NCBI GenBank assembly: GCA_030144725.1
Contig: JASKMD010000026.1
Coordinates: forward strand, 8,584,100-8,648,099
DNA length: 64,000 bases
Direction: 5' to 3'
Source of the DNA: Haematococcus lacustris
Taxonomy: Eukaryota; Chlorophyta; Chlorophyceae; Chlamydomonadales; Haematococcaceae
Shown: positions 22,201 through 32,500 of the stretch, in pieces
Layout: every line of letters starts with the position of its first letter
How positions within the stretch are numbered: the stretch's first letter is position 1
The notes under the pieces: model-generated
What the model saw: the letters and a program-made list of their open reading frames with translations, nothing else
What the model was told of the DNA's origin: nothing
Databases searched by the model: none
Made by a program: the position numbers and the translations under genes

Positions 22201-23390
22201 CAGCCCTCTTGTCCCTCACTAGGGCCTCCATTTGAGCCGGACCAGTAGCAGCCACTAGCGGGAATACTAGCGACCAATAGTGGCCCGACTCAAATGGTGG
22301 TATTGGGCTGTGTGGAGTATACCAGTGCACATGGCACATGAGCGCCTACCACCTACATTATTGCCTGACCCCTGAGGGCTATCGTGTAGACTTGGCATGA
22401 CAAAACATGCACTGATTGTAAGCTGATGACAGCTCAGATGGGGGGGGCACACACTACTGTGCCTCAGCAGGCTGCTGCTGCTGCTGGGCCTTGGGTGGCT
22501 TGTCTCGCAGCCGCTTGTAGCCCAGGCCAGGGTACTCCTTGCCCTTGGCTGGCAGAGCTCCCTGGTCTTTCCAGTAGCACAACTCCAGTGGACGCCACCT
22601 GCTCTCCCCAATGCGCTGCATGTTCAGCGCTGCATTGCAGTCCCTGTCCAGCCACCTGCCTGGCTGTGGTGCTGGCTTTGCCTTGGCAGCATTGCCTTTG
22701 CCTGTGCCTTTGTCCTTGGTGGGCTCAGCTGCCCCTGGCTCAGCCTTGGTGCTCTTGCTGCGCTTGGCTGGCGGGGGAGTGCTGGGTCCTGGCTCTGAGG
22801 CTGCTGCCGGTGTGGCTGACTGGCTGCTGCCTGGGGCCTGTGGGGGCTTGCGGGGGGGCAATCACAGGGCACCACATCAGGCCCCGCACTGGCTGGTCAC
22901 GCTGCTGGCTCCAGGCTGGGCGCACCAGGCGCTGTTCCACCTGCCCTGCTGGGGGCTTCCAGTCTGCAGGCCTTGTGGCACTGAGTTTGTTCAGCTCCTC
23001 CTCACAGGGCTGCTGGCCATTCACTGCCGAGCTGACCCGGGTGGTGCGGTGCTCATCCACAAGCACCACCCTGCCCCGCCGCTGGCCTGCGCCCCTGGGC
23101 CTGCACACCACCTTGCAGCAGGCCCGCAGCACCGCATCAGCACCCCACCCACCCCCAGTGCCAATGCCAGCTGCGCCAAAGAACACCACCAGCTGCTTGG
23201 GGCGCCCATGGCGCTTTATGGACACCTCAGCCATGTCCTCCTCCAACTGCAGCCATGCACACAAGGCACACACATGGTGGCTGACATGGTGGCATTAGGT
23301 TAGGCATGGCACAATCAACTACTCTTTTGTTTCGTGCCCGACCCACCACCTCCCTTACCCTCCCTCCCACCCACCCACCCACCCACCCTC
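22201..23390 (-). mobile_element. Fanzor-like element, copy A (5'-truncated)
   Basis: The 3' end is defined at 22201 by identity with copies B (24927) and C (28301); all end ...CTAGTGAGGGACAAGAGGGCTG read in element orientation. The roughly 250-bp 3' noncoding part is shared by all three copies and holds a hairpin (22228-22240 pairing with 22284-22297). On the 5' side homology to copy B stops within the intron, near the GGGTGGGTGGG tract at about 23390, so the first exon is missing. Copies A and B lie head to head. Confidence 0.7.
22454..23246 (-). pseudogene. Fanzor-like (TnpB-related) protein, copy A
   Basis: This is the C-terminal region of a RuvC-type, RNA-guided-nuclease-related protein. 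From the acceptor at 23246 the frame reads LEEDMAEVSIKRHGRPKQLV, then FFGAAGIGTGGGWGADAVLR and VLVDEHRTTRVSSAVNGQQP, matching the RuvC-II glutamate block (VDE.R(T/S)) of Fanzor/TnpB proteins. After APP the reading continues only in the +1 frame: RKPPQAPGSSQ..., then DRDCNAALNMQ, the RuvC-III aspartate block, and a Gln-rich end to the stop at 22454. The usual Cys pair after DEHRTT is replaced by SSAV. The RuvC-I part is absent. The offset plus 5' loss make it non-autonomous as it stands, unless translation shifts frame. Confidence 0.6.
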
Positions 23391-23399
23391 AGGGTGGCG

Positions 23400-24927
23400 G
23401 AACATGGATCAGCCAAGGGACCAGCTGCTGTTCAAGCTCATATTCACAGTTGTATTCACAGTTGTTACTCCTGCCCTAGGCCAACACATGCTCCTAGGCT
23501 CCCATGCCTGCAGCCTGGAGGCGCGGGAGTGATGTCAACCTGTCAACCCAACCATCAAGCCCCACCTCCAGCACCTGGCAGCAGCCAGCTCAGCCGGCAT
23601 CTCCCTGGAGGCCAACCTGAAGCACATCACCGTCACCCTGGCCACCTGGGATACGGTGTGGGAGGTGTACCTGGACCTCAAGTGGACATGGCAGCGGGTG
23701 AGGCTGTACGGAGCCCAGGACAGGGCGCTGGAGCAGTTCTTCAAGAAGGTGAGGGTGGGTGGGTGGGTTGTGTATTGGGAGGTGGAGTAGTTGACTGTGC
23801 CATGCCTAATCTATTGCCACCATGTCAGCCATCCTGTGTGCCTTGTGTGCATGACTGCAGCTGCAGAAGGAGATGGCGGAGTTGTGCAAGAAGCGCCACC
23901 ACCGTGCCAAGCAGCTGGCGGTGTTCTTTGGCGCAGCTGGCATTGGCACTCGGGGAGGTTGGGGTGCTGATGCGGTGCTGCGGGCCTGCTGCAAGGTGGT
24001 GTGCAGGCCCAGGGGCAAAGACCGGCTGCAGGGCAGGGTGGTGCTTGTGGATGAGTTCCGCTCAAGCCGGGTCAGCTCAGCAGTGAATGGCCAGCAGCCC
24101 TGTGAGAGCGAGCTAAACAAAGGCAGTGCCACCAGGCCTGCAGACTGGAAGCCCCCAGCAGGGCAGGTGGGCCACCGCCTTCTGCGCCCAGCCTGGAGCC
24201 CGCAGCGTGACCAGCCAGTGCGGGGCCCAGTAGGATGTGGTGCCCGAGTAGTGGCCCCCCTGCAAGCCCCCACAGGCCCCATGCGGCAGCCAGGCCGCCA
24301 CACAGCTAGCAGCCTCAGAGCCTGGGCCCAGCAGTCCCCTGCCAGCCAAGCGCAGCAAGCGCACCAAGGCTGAGCCTGCAGCTGGGCCCACCCAGCCCAC
24401 CAATAACAAAGGCACAGGCAAAGGCAAGGCTGCCAAGGCAAAGCCAGCACCACAGCCAGGCAGGTGGCTGGGCAGGGACTGCAATGCAGCGCTGAACATG
24501 CAACGCATTGGGGAGGCCAAGTGGCGCCCGCTAGAGCTGTGCTGGTGGCCAGAGCAGGAGAAGCTTCCAGCCAAGGGCAAGGAGTACCCTGAACGGGGCT
24601 ACTATCGGCTGCGAGATCGCCCGCCCAAGGCCCAGCAGCAGCAGCCTGCTGTGGCGCAGTAGTGTGTGCCCCCCTATCTGAGCTGTCATCAGCTTACATT
24701 CAGCGCATGTTTGTCATGCCAATTCTAGAGTATAGCCCTCAGGGGTCAAGCAATAATGTAGGTGGTAGGCGCTCATGTGCCATGTGCACTGGGTTTACTC
24801 CACACAACCCAATAACACCATTTGAGTCGGGCCACTATTGCCCACTGGTACAGTCCCGCTAGTGGTTGCTAGTGGCCACTACTGGTCCGGCTCAATTGGA
24901 GGCCCTAGTGAGGGACAAAGAGGGCTG
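23400..24927 (+). mobile_element. Fanzor-like element, copy B (longest)
   Basis: The 3' terminus at 24927 matches the ends of copies A and C. The 5' limit is uncertain and I cannot define it from copy comparison, because B is the only copy with the upstream exon. The 3' noncoding segment (24663-24927) contains the conserved hairpin (24818-24831 with 24887-24899). Confidence 0.55.
23533..24662 (+). pseudogene. Fanzor-like (TnpB-related) protein, copy B
   Basis: Exon 23533-23748 ends ...RLYGAQDRALEQFFKK with donor AAG|GTGAGG. An intron ends CTGCAG, and the next exon starts at 23861 with LQKEMAELCKKRHHRAKQLA. It carries FFGAAGIGTRGGWGADAVLR and VLVDEFRSSRVSSAVNGQQP (RuvC-II Glu block). As in copy A the frame must move +1 at the same GCCCCC(C/T)GCAAG string (about 24250-24262) to continue through AKRSKRTKAEP and GRDCNAALNMQRIG (RuvC-III Asp block) to the stop at 24660. 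The first-exon frame is closed upstream by TGA at 23530, so earlier exons, including RuvC-I, are missing or undetected. Confidence 0.55.
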
Positions 24928-24929
24928 TA

Positions 24930-26288
24930 AGCAGAAACCGGAAACCTAGAAAAAAACGGCCACCAGAACCAGAAACCAGCCCCCACAATGGGTGCTGAGG
25001 AAGGTGGGCCGGGTTGGGGGCAGGTGGTCTGCAGTTTGGGGCGCGGCCTTAGGGCTCTCAGCCTGATCTGGCTCTTTGAGTCGTCATGGAGCTGCAAGAC
25101 GTCAGGCACCATCTCAGTGGCGTTGGCTTTGAGCGCGCTAGGATGCTGCAACATGCACCCTACGTCTCACCGTTCAGCTCTTGCAATCTCCCTATGCTGC
25201 GGCGTTGCCGGGCTGGGCAAAGAAGCGTTATGGGAGTGAGCAGAGCAGCTGCGCAACATGGAGCGCACCGCGCATGAGCTGCATCACACATGCGCGGGCA
25301 TGGGATCTCTCCATAATCCTAAGAATACATGCAAGAACGGCAATGTCATTACAACCCGTCAGAGATCAATGCATGAGACATCATAAAGACACAGTACAAG
25401 GTGGTACATAGTGGCCGCACCCTACCACGTTCCTAGGTTCCAAGTGTGTATACACCCACCAATGATAGCAATGAGGACGAATGCACATCAGCACAGCTAT
25501 GCACGCTCCGATACATGTCACAGTGCAGGGTACAATCGTGGACTCCATGCATTGCCCCCATCATCAGGTCCCACATCACATTGTTGTCTTGGCACAGCAT
25601 ATGGGAGGGGCGTTGATTTGCATGCATACATTGAAGCGCCACCCCCTCAAGGCCTGCCATGCATTGCGCCTTGACCACACTACAGTCACACTACAACCAC
25701 ACCTCCAAGTGGTCCCATGCTTAGATCAGGCTTGCATGGAATAGTGGACCATAACCCCTTACGCTGTGGCTAGCTTGCCTCCCCTCCCCCTTTCCCTGCC
25801 CATGCTGTGTCGCATCAGCCCAGGCCCCCCAGAGTGGGGACTCCACACGCCTCCAAATAGTATACTTCAGGTTGATGCATCCAGAGTGGCTGTATTGCAT
25901 GCACCTGCTGTGTTCTTGGGTCCCATGCTAAGCAATTACTGTGCATGGCTGTCATGGCTGCCACCTGCACACCTCCACTGCCGCCAGCCCTACATGACCT
26001 GCCCCCTCTCTCAGCCCTAGTGCGACCTGTGCGCTTAAGCCTGGCCTCACCCCACTAGCTGCCCCTCACATGCGGCCTGGGGTCAACCCATAGCCATGAC
26101 TCTGGCTCATCCCCCACACTATCCTGCAACCTTTCCATACGTTGCTTGTTGTTGTCACTCCTTACTTCCCTCGTCAGCCCTGCGGTGAACTTATCATGTT
26201 CTTAATCAAAGTGCATTGAACCGGAGTTGAAGGCGCACCTGTTGTCCGCGCCCTCGACATCCCCCCAGTGGTACCCCTTGCCGTCAGC
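24930..26288. other. intergenic, no gene supported
   Basis: A minus-strand open stretch (about 25150-24880, with ALKANATEMVPDVLQLHDDS) has a coding-like composition after a TTGCAG acceptor-like site, but no family or partner exon was found. The remainder, 25300-26288, shows no repeats, RNA genes or convincing frames. Confidence 0.3.
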
Positions 26289-27467
26289 CTACTGCATCCC
26301 AAGGAGGGAGATGAGCAGCAGCGAGCCCCCTTCCTGGCCGCCAGGTGGCCCTGGCAGGCTGAGGCTGGACTGCATCAGCAGCTCGCTGGCCCATGGTTCA
26401 GTGAGGGAGGTGCCTAGGCTCAGGCGGTCCTGCTCCGCATGCGCGCCCCACTGGGCGACCCCCTCAGCGCCCAGCCCACCCCTGGGGCCTGACATGGGGC
26501 CTCCATGGGGGCGCACCATGCGGGGGCGAGGCCTGCTGTGGCTTGACTTGCCGAACTGAGCGCTGTCAAGCAGGGTGGGGGGGCCTAGATCAAGATTGGG
26601 GCGAATGCTGGGCATGAGGGAGGCACGGGCTGTTGGCGGCACAGAAGGTGGGGCGAGCAGGTTGCTGGAGCTGCACTGCGGGCTATGGCTAGGAGCAGGG
26701 GGCAAGCGCAGCCGGGAGAGGGGGGCGGCTGGGGCCACTTGGGGGCGTGGGCCGGGGCGGGGCTGGCGCAGGAGGGCATGCAGCCTGGCTAGCGCTGCTG
26801 CCGCCTCTGCTGGGCGAGCTTGGTGCAGGGGGGTCGGGCTGGATGGGGCAGAGTGGGGGAGGACTGGGTCTGGTGCGGCTGGGTCAAAGAGGGTAGGGCG
26901 CAGGAGGGGGGCACCTTGGAGACCCTCTTGACAGCTGACTGCTGGCTTCGTGCTGCCAGCTCCTATGAGGCCTGCGCCCAGGTCTGAGCCTGAGCCTGAG
27001 CTTGATGCGGTAGGCTGGCTGGGTGCTGTGGCATTGCCAGGGCCAGGTTGTGTGCTGGGTGTCAGGGCAGGAGGGGGGGCTAAGCTGTGGGGGTCAGGTG
27101 GCTGGCTGCACCCTAGCTGAGCACTGCTGACACTATCAAGGCCTGACCTTGCTTCTAGACTGTGGTTCACGGCTGGTTGCTTGGGATGTGTTAGGCTGTA
27201 GTCAGGAGAGTGTGCTAGGTTGTGTGGGCCTGCCATTGACTGCGTTGGCACAAGTGGCCTGTCACTGACTGCCACTGACTGCGTTGGCACAAGTGATTGA
27301 GAACTTGGACAGCCGGGAGAAATCAGTGCTGGTGTGGACATGGGCGCTCTGAGATGGTGGGCAGCATGCTGTGAGTCGCTCAATGGTTGCAGGGTCTGGG
27401 ACAGTGCCCACTGGCACTTCCGTTTCTGTTGTTTGCTGGGAAAGGTTGGTTCTTGGTCAGTGCTCAT
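26289..27467 (-). CDS. low-complexity Ser/Pro/Ala-rich protein, 392 aa
   Basis: Uninterrupted ATG-to-stop frame of 392 codons with no need for introns. It begins MSTDQEPTFPSKQQKRKCQW and is rich in Ser, Pro, Ala and Leu throughout. A short imperfect repeat (SLVPTQSV / PLVPTQSM) lies near residues 58-80. Near the C-terminus is an Arg/Pro-rich stretch (SRPRPRMVRPHGG). There is no signal peptide, transmembrane segment or recognised domain. In GC-rich DNA an ORF this long can occur by chance on the strand opposite a gene, but no gene is evident on the other strand. It could be a disordered regulatory protein or an exon of a larger gene. Confidence 0.4.
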   Translation of the reverse strand: MSTDQEPTFPSKQQKRKCQWALSQTLQPLSDSQHAAHHLRAPMSTPALISPGCPSSQSLVPTQSVAVSDRPLVPTQSMAGPHNLAHSPDYSLTHPKQPAVNHSLEARSGLDSVSSAQLGCSQPPDPHSLAPPPALTPSTQPGPGNATAPSQPTASSSGSGSDLGAGLIGAGSTKPAVSCQEGLQGAPLLRPTLFDPAAPDPVLPHSAPSSPTPLHQARPAEAAAALARLHALLRQPRPGPRPQVAPAAPLSRLRLPPAPSHSPQCSSSNLLAPPSVPPTARASLMPSIRPNLDLGPPTLLDSAQFGKSSHSRPRPRMVRPHGGPMSGPRGGLGAEGVAQWGAHAEQDRLSLGTSLTEPWASELLMQSSLSLPGPPGGQEGGSLLLISLLGMQ

Positions 27468-27764
27468 GATAGTTTCGCCTTCACTTCTGATCGAAACACT
27501 GCTTCACCGGCTGCGAAGAAGCAGTAAACATCATATATGCAGCTATCGTGGAAAAGCAAGGCAGGTGTGCAAGCCGCAAAAAGGCTTGAAACCCGGGCTG
27601 ACCTGGATCTATGCGGCTCTTGCTGCGAAGGACCGACAACATCAGCGGTACAGCTCCCTGCGTCGGCTCAATAGATTGTTAGCCACAAGGGCTTGCCAAA
27701 GCAACCCAGGATGAGAGAAGTTGCTCTTACCAGTGGGGACTGCACCCGTGCGTCGAACGTCTGC

Positions 27765-27966
27765 TCAGTTATTCTTGCTAGTGACCGACTTCTGAATTTC
27801 TGCACCGCTAGCGGGTTTGCATGCTGATCCACAGGTCACAGGATGTCCTTGGTCCACACGATGCCCCATTGTCACATCCCAGTACTTGATCTCAGTCCTG
27901 GGGCCCAGACGAAAGTAAATGATACAACAACAGGCAACAATTGCGATGTTGGTGAGGGCAGTGGCT
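27765..27966 (-). CDS. possible terminal exon with a membrane segment
   Basis: After an acceptor-like TTCACGCAG the minus strand reads ATALTNIAIVACCCIIYFRL, then GPRTEIKYWDVTMGHRVDQG and on to a TGA at 27765. The first 18 residues are hydrophobic enough for one transmembrane helix. Base composition is lower in GC than surrounding introns. No upstream exon is identified, and the region is cut off at 28301 by a Fanzor-like copy, which may have disrupted the gene. Confidence 0.3.
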
Positions 27967-28300
27967 GCGTGAAGTGGGTGCAGTGCAGAGGGGGGACTGC
28001 AGAGGGGAGGGAGGGGGGAGGCGGGGCCAGGGGCAGCTTTGGCGCTATGGGTCCTGCATGGGCCCCCCCAGCTCTTCCCAGCCCGCCAGACTCGTGCATA
28101 CAGGATGTCAGCATCCGGGAGCAGCTGGCCACCGAGGTCAGGTTAGGCAGCCCATCTAGATGCCGTGGGTGGCATGCACCAGCCACAGCCCCTGTGCCCT
28201 GATGCTGCCTGTCCTTGCAACGGTGACATCAGGCTGCAAGCACACCCATGGCACCGCAGTTGACAACGGGTCAGCCATGAGCTCTGCCCTACCCTCAAAT

Positions 28301-28893
28301 CAGCCCCCTTGTCCCTCACTAGGGCCTCCATTTGAGCCGGATCAGAAGTACCTACTAGCATACACTATTAGCCACTAGCAGCCACTAACTAGATCCGGCT
28401 CAAACAGTGTTATTGGGCTGTGTGGAGTAAACCCAGTGCACATGGCACATGAGCCGCCTACCACCTACAATATTGCCTGACCCGAGGGCTATGATGTAGA
28501 GTTGGCATGACAAAACATGCACTAATGTAAGCTGATGACAGCTCAGATGCGGGGGCACACATTACTATGCCTCAGCAGGCTGCTGCTGCTCCTGGGCCTT
28601 GGGGGGCTTGTCTCGCAGCCGCTTGTAGCCCAGGCCAGGGTACTCCTTGCCCTTGGCTGGCAGAGCTCCCTGCTCTGGCCAGTAGCACAGCTCCAGTGGC
28701 CGCCACCTGCTCTCCCCAATGCGCTGCATGTTCAGAGCTGCATTGCAGTCCCTGTCCAGCCACCTGCCTGGCTGTGGTGCTGGCTTTGCCTTGGCAGCCT
28801 TGCCCTTGGCCTTGCCCTTGGTGGGCTCAGCTGCTTCTGGCTCAGCCTTGGTGCGCTTGCTGCGCTTAGCTGGCTGGGGTGTGCTGGGCCCTG
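28301..28893 (-). mobile_element. Fanzor-like element, copy C (strongly 5'-truncated)
   Basis: The 3' end at 28301 is identical in form to copies A and B. Coding homology runs from about 28893 (GPSTPQPAKRSKRTKAEPEA) through DRDCNAALNMQ (RuvC-III Asp block) to a TAG at 28565. Everything upstream is missing, including the frame-offset site. The terminal hairpin is well preserved (28328-28343 with 28392-28407, 14 of 16 pairs). Confidence 0.65.
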
Positions 28894-28965
28894 GAGTGAA
28901 AATAACACCAGCTGATATGACGCTGATGTATGACAGCTGACAGCGACGCAGGTGGTTAGGGGCAG

Positions 28966-29256
28966 GTGCTTGCATCCCGGCCTCAAGGAGTGCAGCAGCT
29001 GGCTGTGCCAGGCACCAACCAGGCCGAGCTCTCCACCCAGGAGCTCCATTGCCTAGCCGATCGACAGCGCAGCCTCACCACCCTCCCCTCTCCCAGCCAG
29101 CCCGCCACGGCCTTCATCCTCGGCTCATCCGTTAGCAGCCCAGGCGGCGCGGCGCTGGCACCTGCCCTGTTGACGCACTTCCGGTGCTCTCAAATCAGCC
29201 AACTGATCATTTCATGTGGAAACTGCTGTTTGCTCGTGTGGAGCTGGCTGGCATGA
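28966..29256 (+). CDS. possible C-terminal exon, unknown product
   Basis: After the CAAG of a splice-like site the plus strand reads GVQQLAVPGTNQAELSTQEL, then HCLADRQRSLTTLPSPSQPA and on to a TGA at 29254. Its composition is coding-like. It lies next to the 5' break of Fanzor-like copy C and may be the tail of a gene interrupted by that insertion. No family recognised. Confidence 0.25.
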   Translation: MLASRPQGVQQLAVPGTNQAELSTQELHCLADRQRSLTTLPSPSQPATAFILGSSVSSPGGAALAPALLTHFRCSQISQLIISCGNCCLLVWSWLA

Positions 29257-29532
29257 GGGGTGCTTCTCGGTAAAAGGGGGAGGGTGGAGATCGTGTGATC
29301 AATCACGGAATGGTCATATCTTGGCATGGAGGAACATTTGTACATGGAGCTGCTCTTCTTAATGACTTTGACTGGCTGTGCCCAATGAGCGCTCCCTTCT
29401 GAGTCCAGATCACGTCCCAGGCCACAAGTGGGGCCAATAGGAGGTGGGCGGACCGGGAGCACATCTCTTAGCAGCAGGTGATACCGCGAACCAATCGCGC
29501 TTCACCTCGGTTCACGTCTCTGGCCACCCTCG

Positions 29533-32500
29533 TTACTTGGTCAGCGCTGTAACCGGCGCAACCCAGCTCGCATGCATGCACTTCGCTGCGAAGCTATACA
29601 GATCAGCCGCCTCGTCGATGACCTTGGCGGTGGGCTTGCCGGCTCCATGCCCGGCTCGCACCTACGCAAACACGTCAGGTTATGGCCATAACCTGACGCG
29701 TGGTCGAAGTTTAGGACAGACGACGCGTTGCGGGATGCACCCACCTCCACGCGGATGAGCAACGGGTTACGTTGCGGGGTGGTCTCCGGCTGACTGACGA
29801 CCAGGTTATGCTGCAGCGTCGCGATGAGCTTGTGCGAGTGTAGCGGCACGACGCGGTCGTCATGGTCTCCCGTCGCGAGGAGAACCGCCGGGTACTGACG
29901 GCTGCCGCCCTGCGCGACCAGCAGCGACCGGCCACTCACATCCCATCGGAGCACCCAGGCAAAAGGTGCCCCTCCAGTGATGGGGAGTGAGCGAGGGTGC
30001 TTCCCAACCATTACCACGGAACTGGCGTCTGTTCACATACCCCGGCGTCATCCAGCAACCCAACCCTAGGCTGACACTAGCAAGGCAGCAGCACAGGGGG
30101 AGGTAAGCCCACCGCGATTCCAACCGCCTCATGGCCCTTGGGGTCACCAGTGGGGTGGAGGGGCTCACCTCAGGCCAGGGGGCTCACCTCAGGCCAGGGG
30201 GCTCACCTCAGGCCAGGTGGGCCCATGAGCCCCCGACTCACCAGGGGGGTGCACACATTGTGCAGGGGGGAGTAGGGCAGCAGGAACTCCAGGTCGCGGG
30301 CGTTGTCAGCGCAGCCGTAGTCAGTGGTCCAAGCGTGGCCGATGGTGAACTTGTGGAAGCGCAGCATGTCCATCACCCCCACCTGGCCGCACAGGTACAC
30401 ATGACAGATGGTGGGTTTGGTGACTTTGGCCCAGCCCCCATCATTTGATAGTTCAACAACATGACACCAAACATGCTGCTACCTGTTCCTGACTGAGCAT
30501 GCATGCATGCATGGATGTGCCCATGCGTGCAAGCATGCAGGCCGCCACTCCTCCCCCCTACCCCACACACCTGACCAAGCACACATGCAAATAGGTCGGG
30601 GCGTTGGTTGGCACACGCAGCCACCAGCAGGCCGCCGTTGCTGCCCCCCTGGATGGTGAGCTTGGCTGGGCTGCAGTAGCCAGCGCTGACCAGGTGCTCC
30701 GCACACGCCTGGAAGGAGGGGGTGGGGGGCAAGGGGGGTGGGGGCAGCGTGAGGCAGTCAGGCTGGGTCAGGCTGGGTCGGGCTGGGTCAGGCTGGGTCA
30801 GGCTGGGTCAGGCTGGGTCGGGCTGGGTCGGGCTGGGTCGGGCTGGGTCGGGTCGGGTCGGGTCGGGTCGGGTCGGGTCGGGTCGGGTCGGGTCAGGTCA
30901 GGTCGGGTCGGGTCGGGTCGGGTCGGGTCGGGTCGGGTCGGGTCGGGTCGGGTCGGGTCAGGTCAGGTCAGGTCAGGTCAGGTCAGGTCAGGTCAGGTCA
31001 GGTCAAGTGTGAAGTGTGAGGCAGTCTGTAGCTCTTGCTTGTTGGTAGGGCCCCCACTTCGTGGCTGCTGGCGAGTACTCTCCCTCCACGACCAAGGGCT
31101 GCGCTGTCTTGAGCAGGGCTGGGTGGGGTGGGGGGCAGGGTGGGGTGGGGTGCGGCGCCAACCACCTCCCGCCCCCACCCCCGGGGTCAGCAGGGCAGGC
31201 AGCTGGCCCATGCAGACAAGGCCTACTCGAAGCGATAATAGTTTGCAGTCACAGACCCACCTACAGCCAGGTGGAGTCCGTGTGTACTCCGTAATGAGAT
31301 ATACTTCTTTTGCATGATGCAGGGCATGACAGGCTGCCCTCCCCCCTTCCTCCCCACCCCCTCCCCTCCTCCCTCTTACCTGGAAGTCATCGAACACGTT
31401 CTGTTTGTTTTCCTTGGAGCCAGCGTCCCTCCACTGCGTGCCGTACTCGCCCCCACCCCTGAGGTTGGCCTGGGCAAACACGCCACGGTAGCCGCGCATG
31501 AAGGCCAGCCTGTGGGCAACAGGGGGTGGGGGCATGCGAGGGAGGGTGAGGGGAGGGGGGAGGAGGGGGCCGGGGGCAACCAGGAAGGCTTCAACACATG
31601 GCATTGGATGCCAGGGGGGCCCAGGAGGGGTCAAGGGGGGTGAGCCAGGCCACTGCGGCATGCAAGGGTGCTGTGCCAGGCAATGTGGTCTGTTGCTGTG
31701 ATTGGCTCCTGGGCCCTGCTGCCATCGACTCCCACCCTGCGTGCTCTGGAGCGGGGGGAGGGGGTCGCAGCCAGTGCCTGTAGCCCTGCTGCTGGCAGCG
31801 CCTCCCTACCCCCTGCTCCCCTGTCTCACTACCCACAGCCAGGGTCCAGCAACACAGCTTTGTGCATTGAGACTGGTCAGGGCAAACCACCTACACTCCC
31901 CCTTCTCCTCCCCCTCCCCCTCCCCCTCCCCCTCCCCCTCCCCCTCCCCCTCCCCCTTCTCCTCCTCCTCCACCTCCCCGCATCTTCCCCAGCATCCTGT
32001 TCCCTAGCTTCCCTGGCCCCCCGCCCCTCCCCCCTGCCTTGACGCGCTGAAGCCCGGCTCCAGGGAGATGTTGAAGCCGCCATAGCCGTACAGCAGGGTG
32101 GGGTTGCTGCCGTCCAGCTGCAGCCCCCGGGGGTGGGTGATGAACAGCGGCACCTGCGTGCCGTCCTTGCTGCGCACAAACACCTGCACAGCAGCAGACC
32201 TGACAGCACACGACTGGGGCCCAGGCCCTCGCACACAGTCTGAATGGCCACTTGCATGATTCGTAATTCAAACTGGCATGGCCCAGGTTCAAACCCTGAA
32301 GCTCATAGCTCGACTGTACCTGGCTCGGTGTACAAAGCGGCCATTCTACAGCGCACGGGGACCTCTAGCACATGGCCTTGTGTAGCAAACGCTGTAGGTG
32401 GGCAGGTGCTGCAGCCAGGGGTTCAGCCTGGTGGTGGTGTGTGCATGGGCAGCAGGGCATGGGTGGCTTGTCTTGCTAGCCAGGCACCAGCCCTGCCTCA

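Noticed and set aside
27334..27714. 126-codon plus-strand ORF opposite the 392-aa ORF
   Set aside because: Overlaps the start of the longer frame; no motif or splice support.
32240..32300. B-box-like GGTTCAAACCC inside a POP intron
   Set aside because: No A box at the right distance and no cloverleaf.
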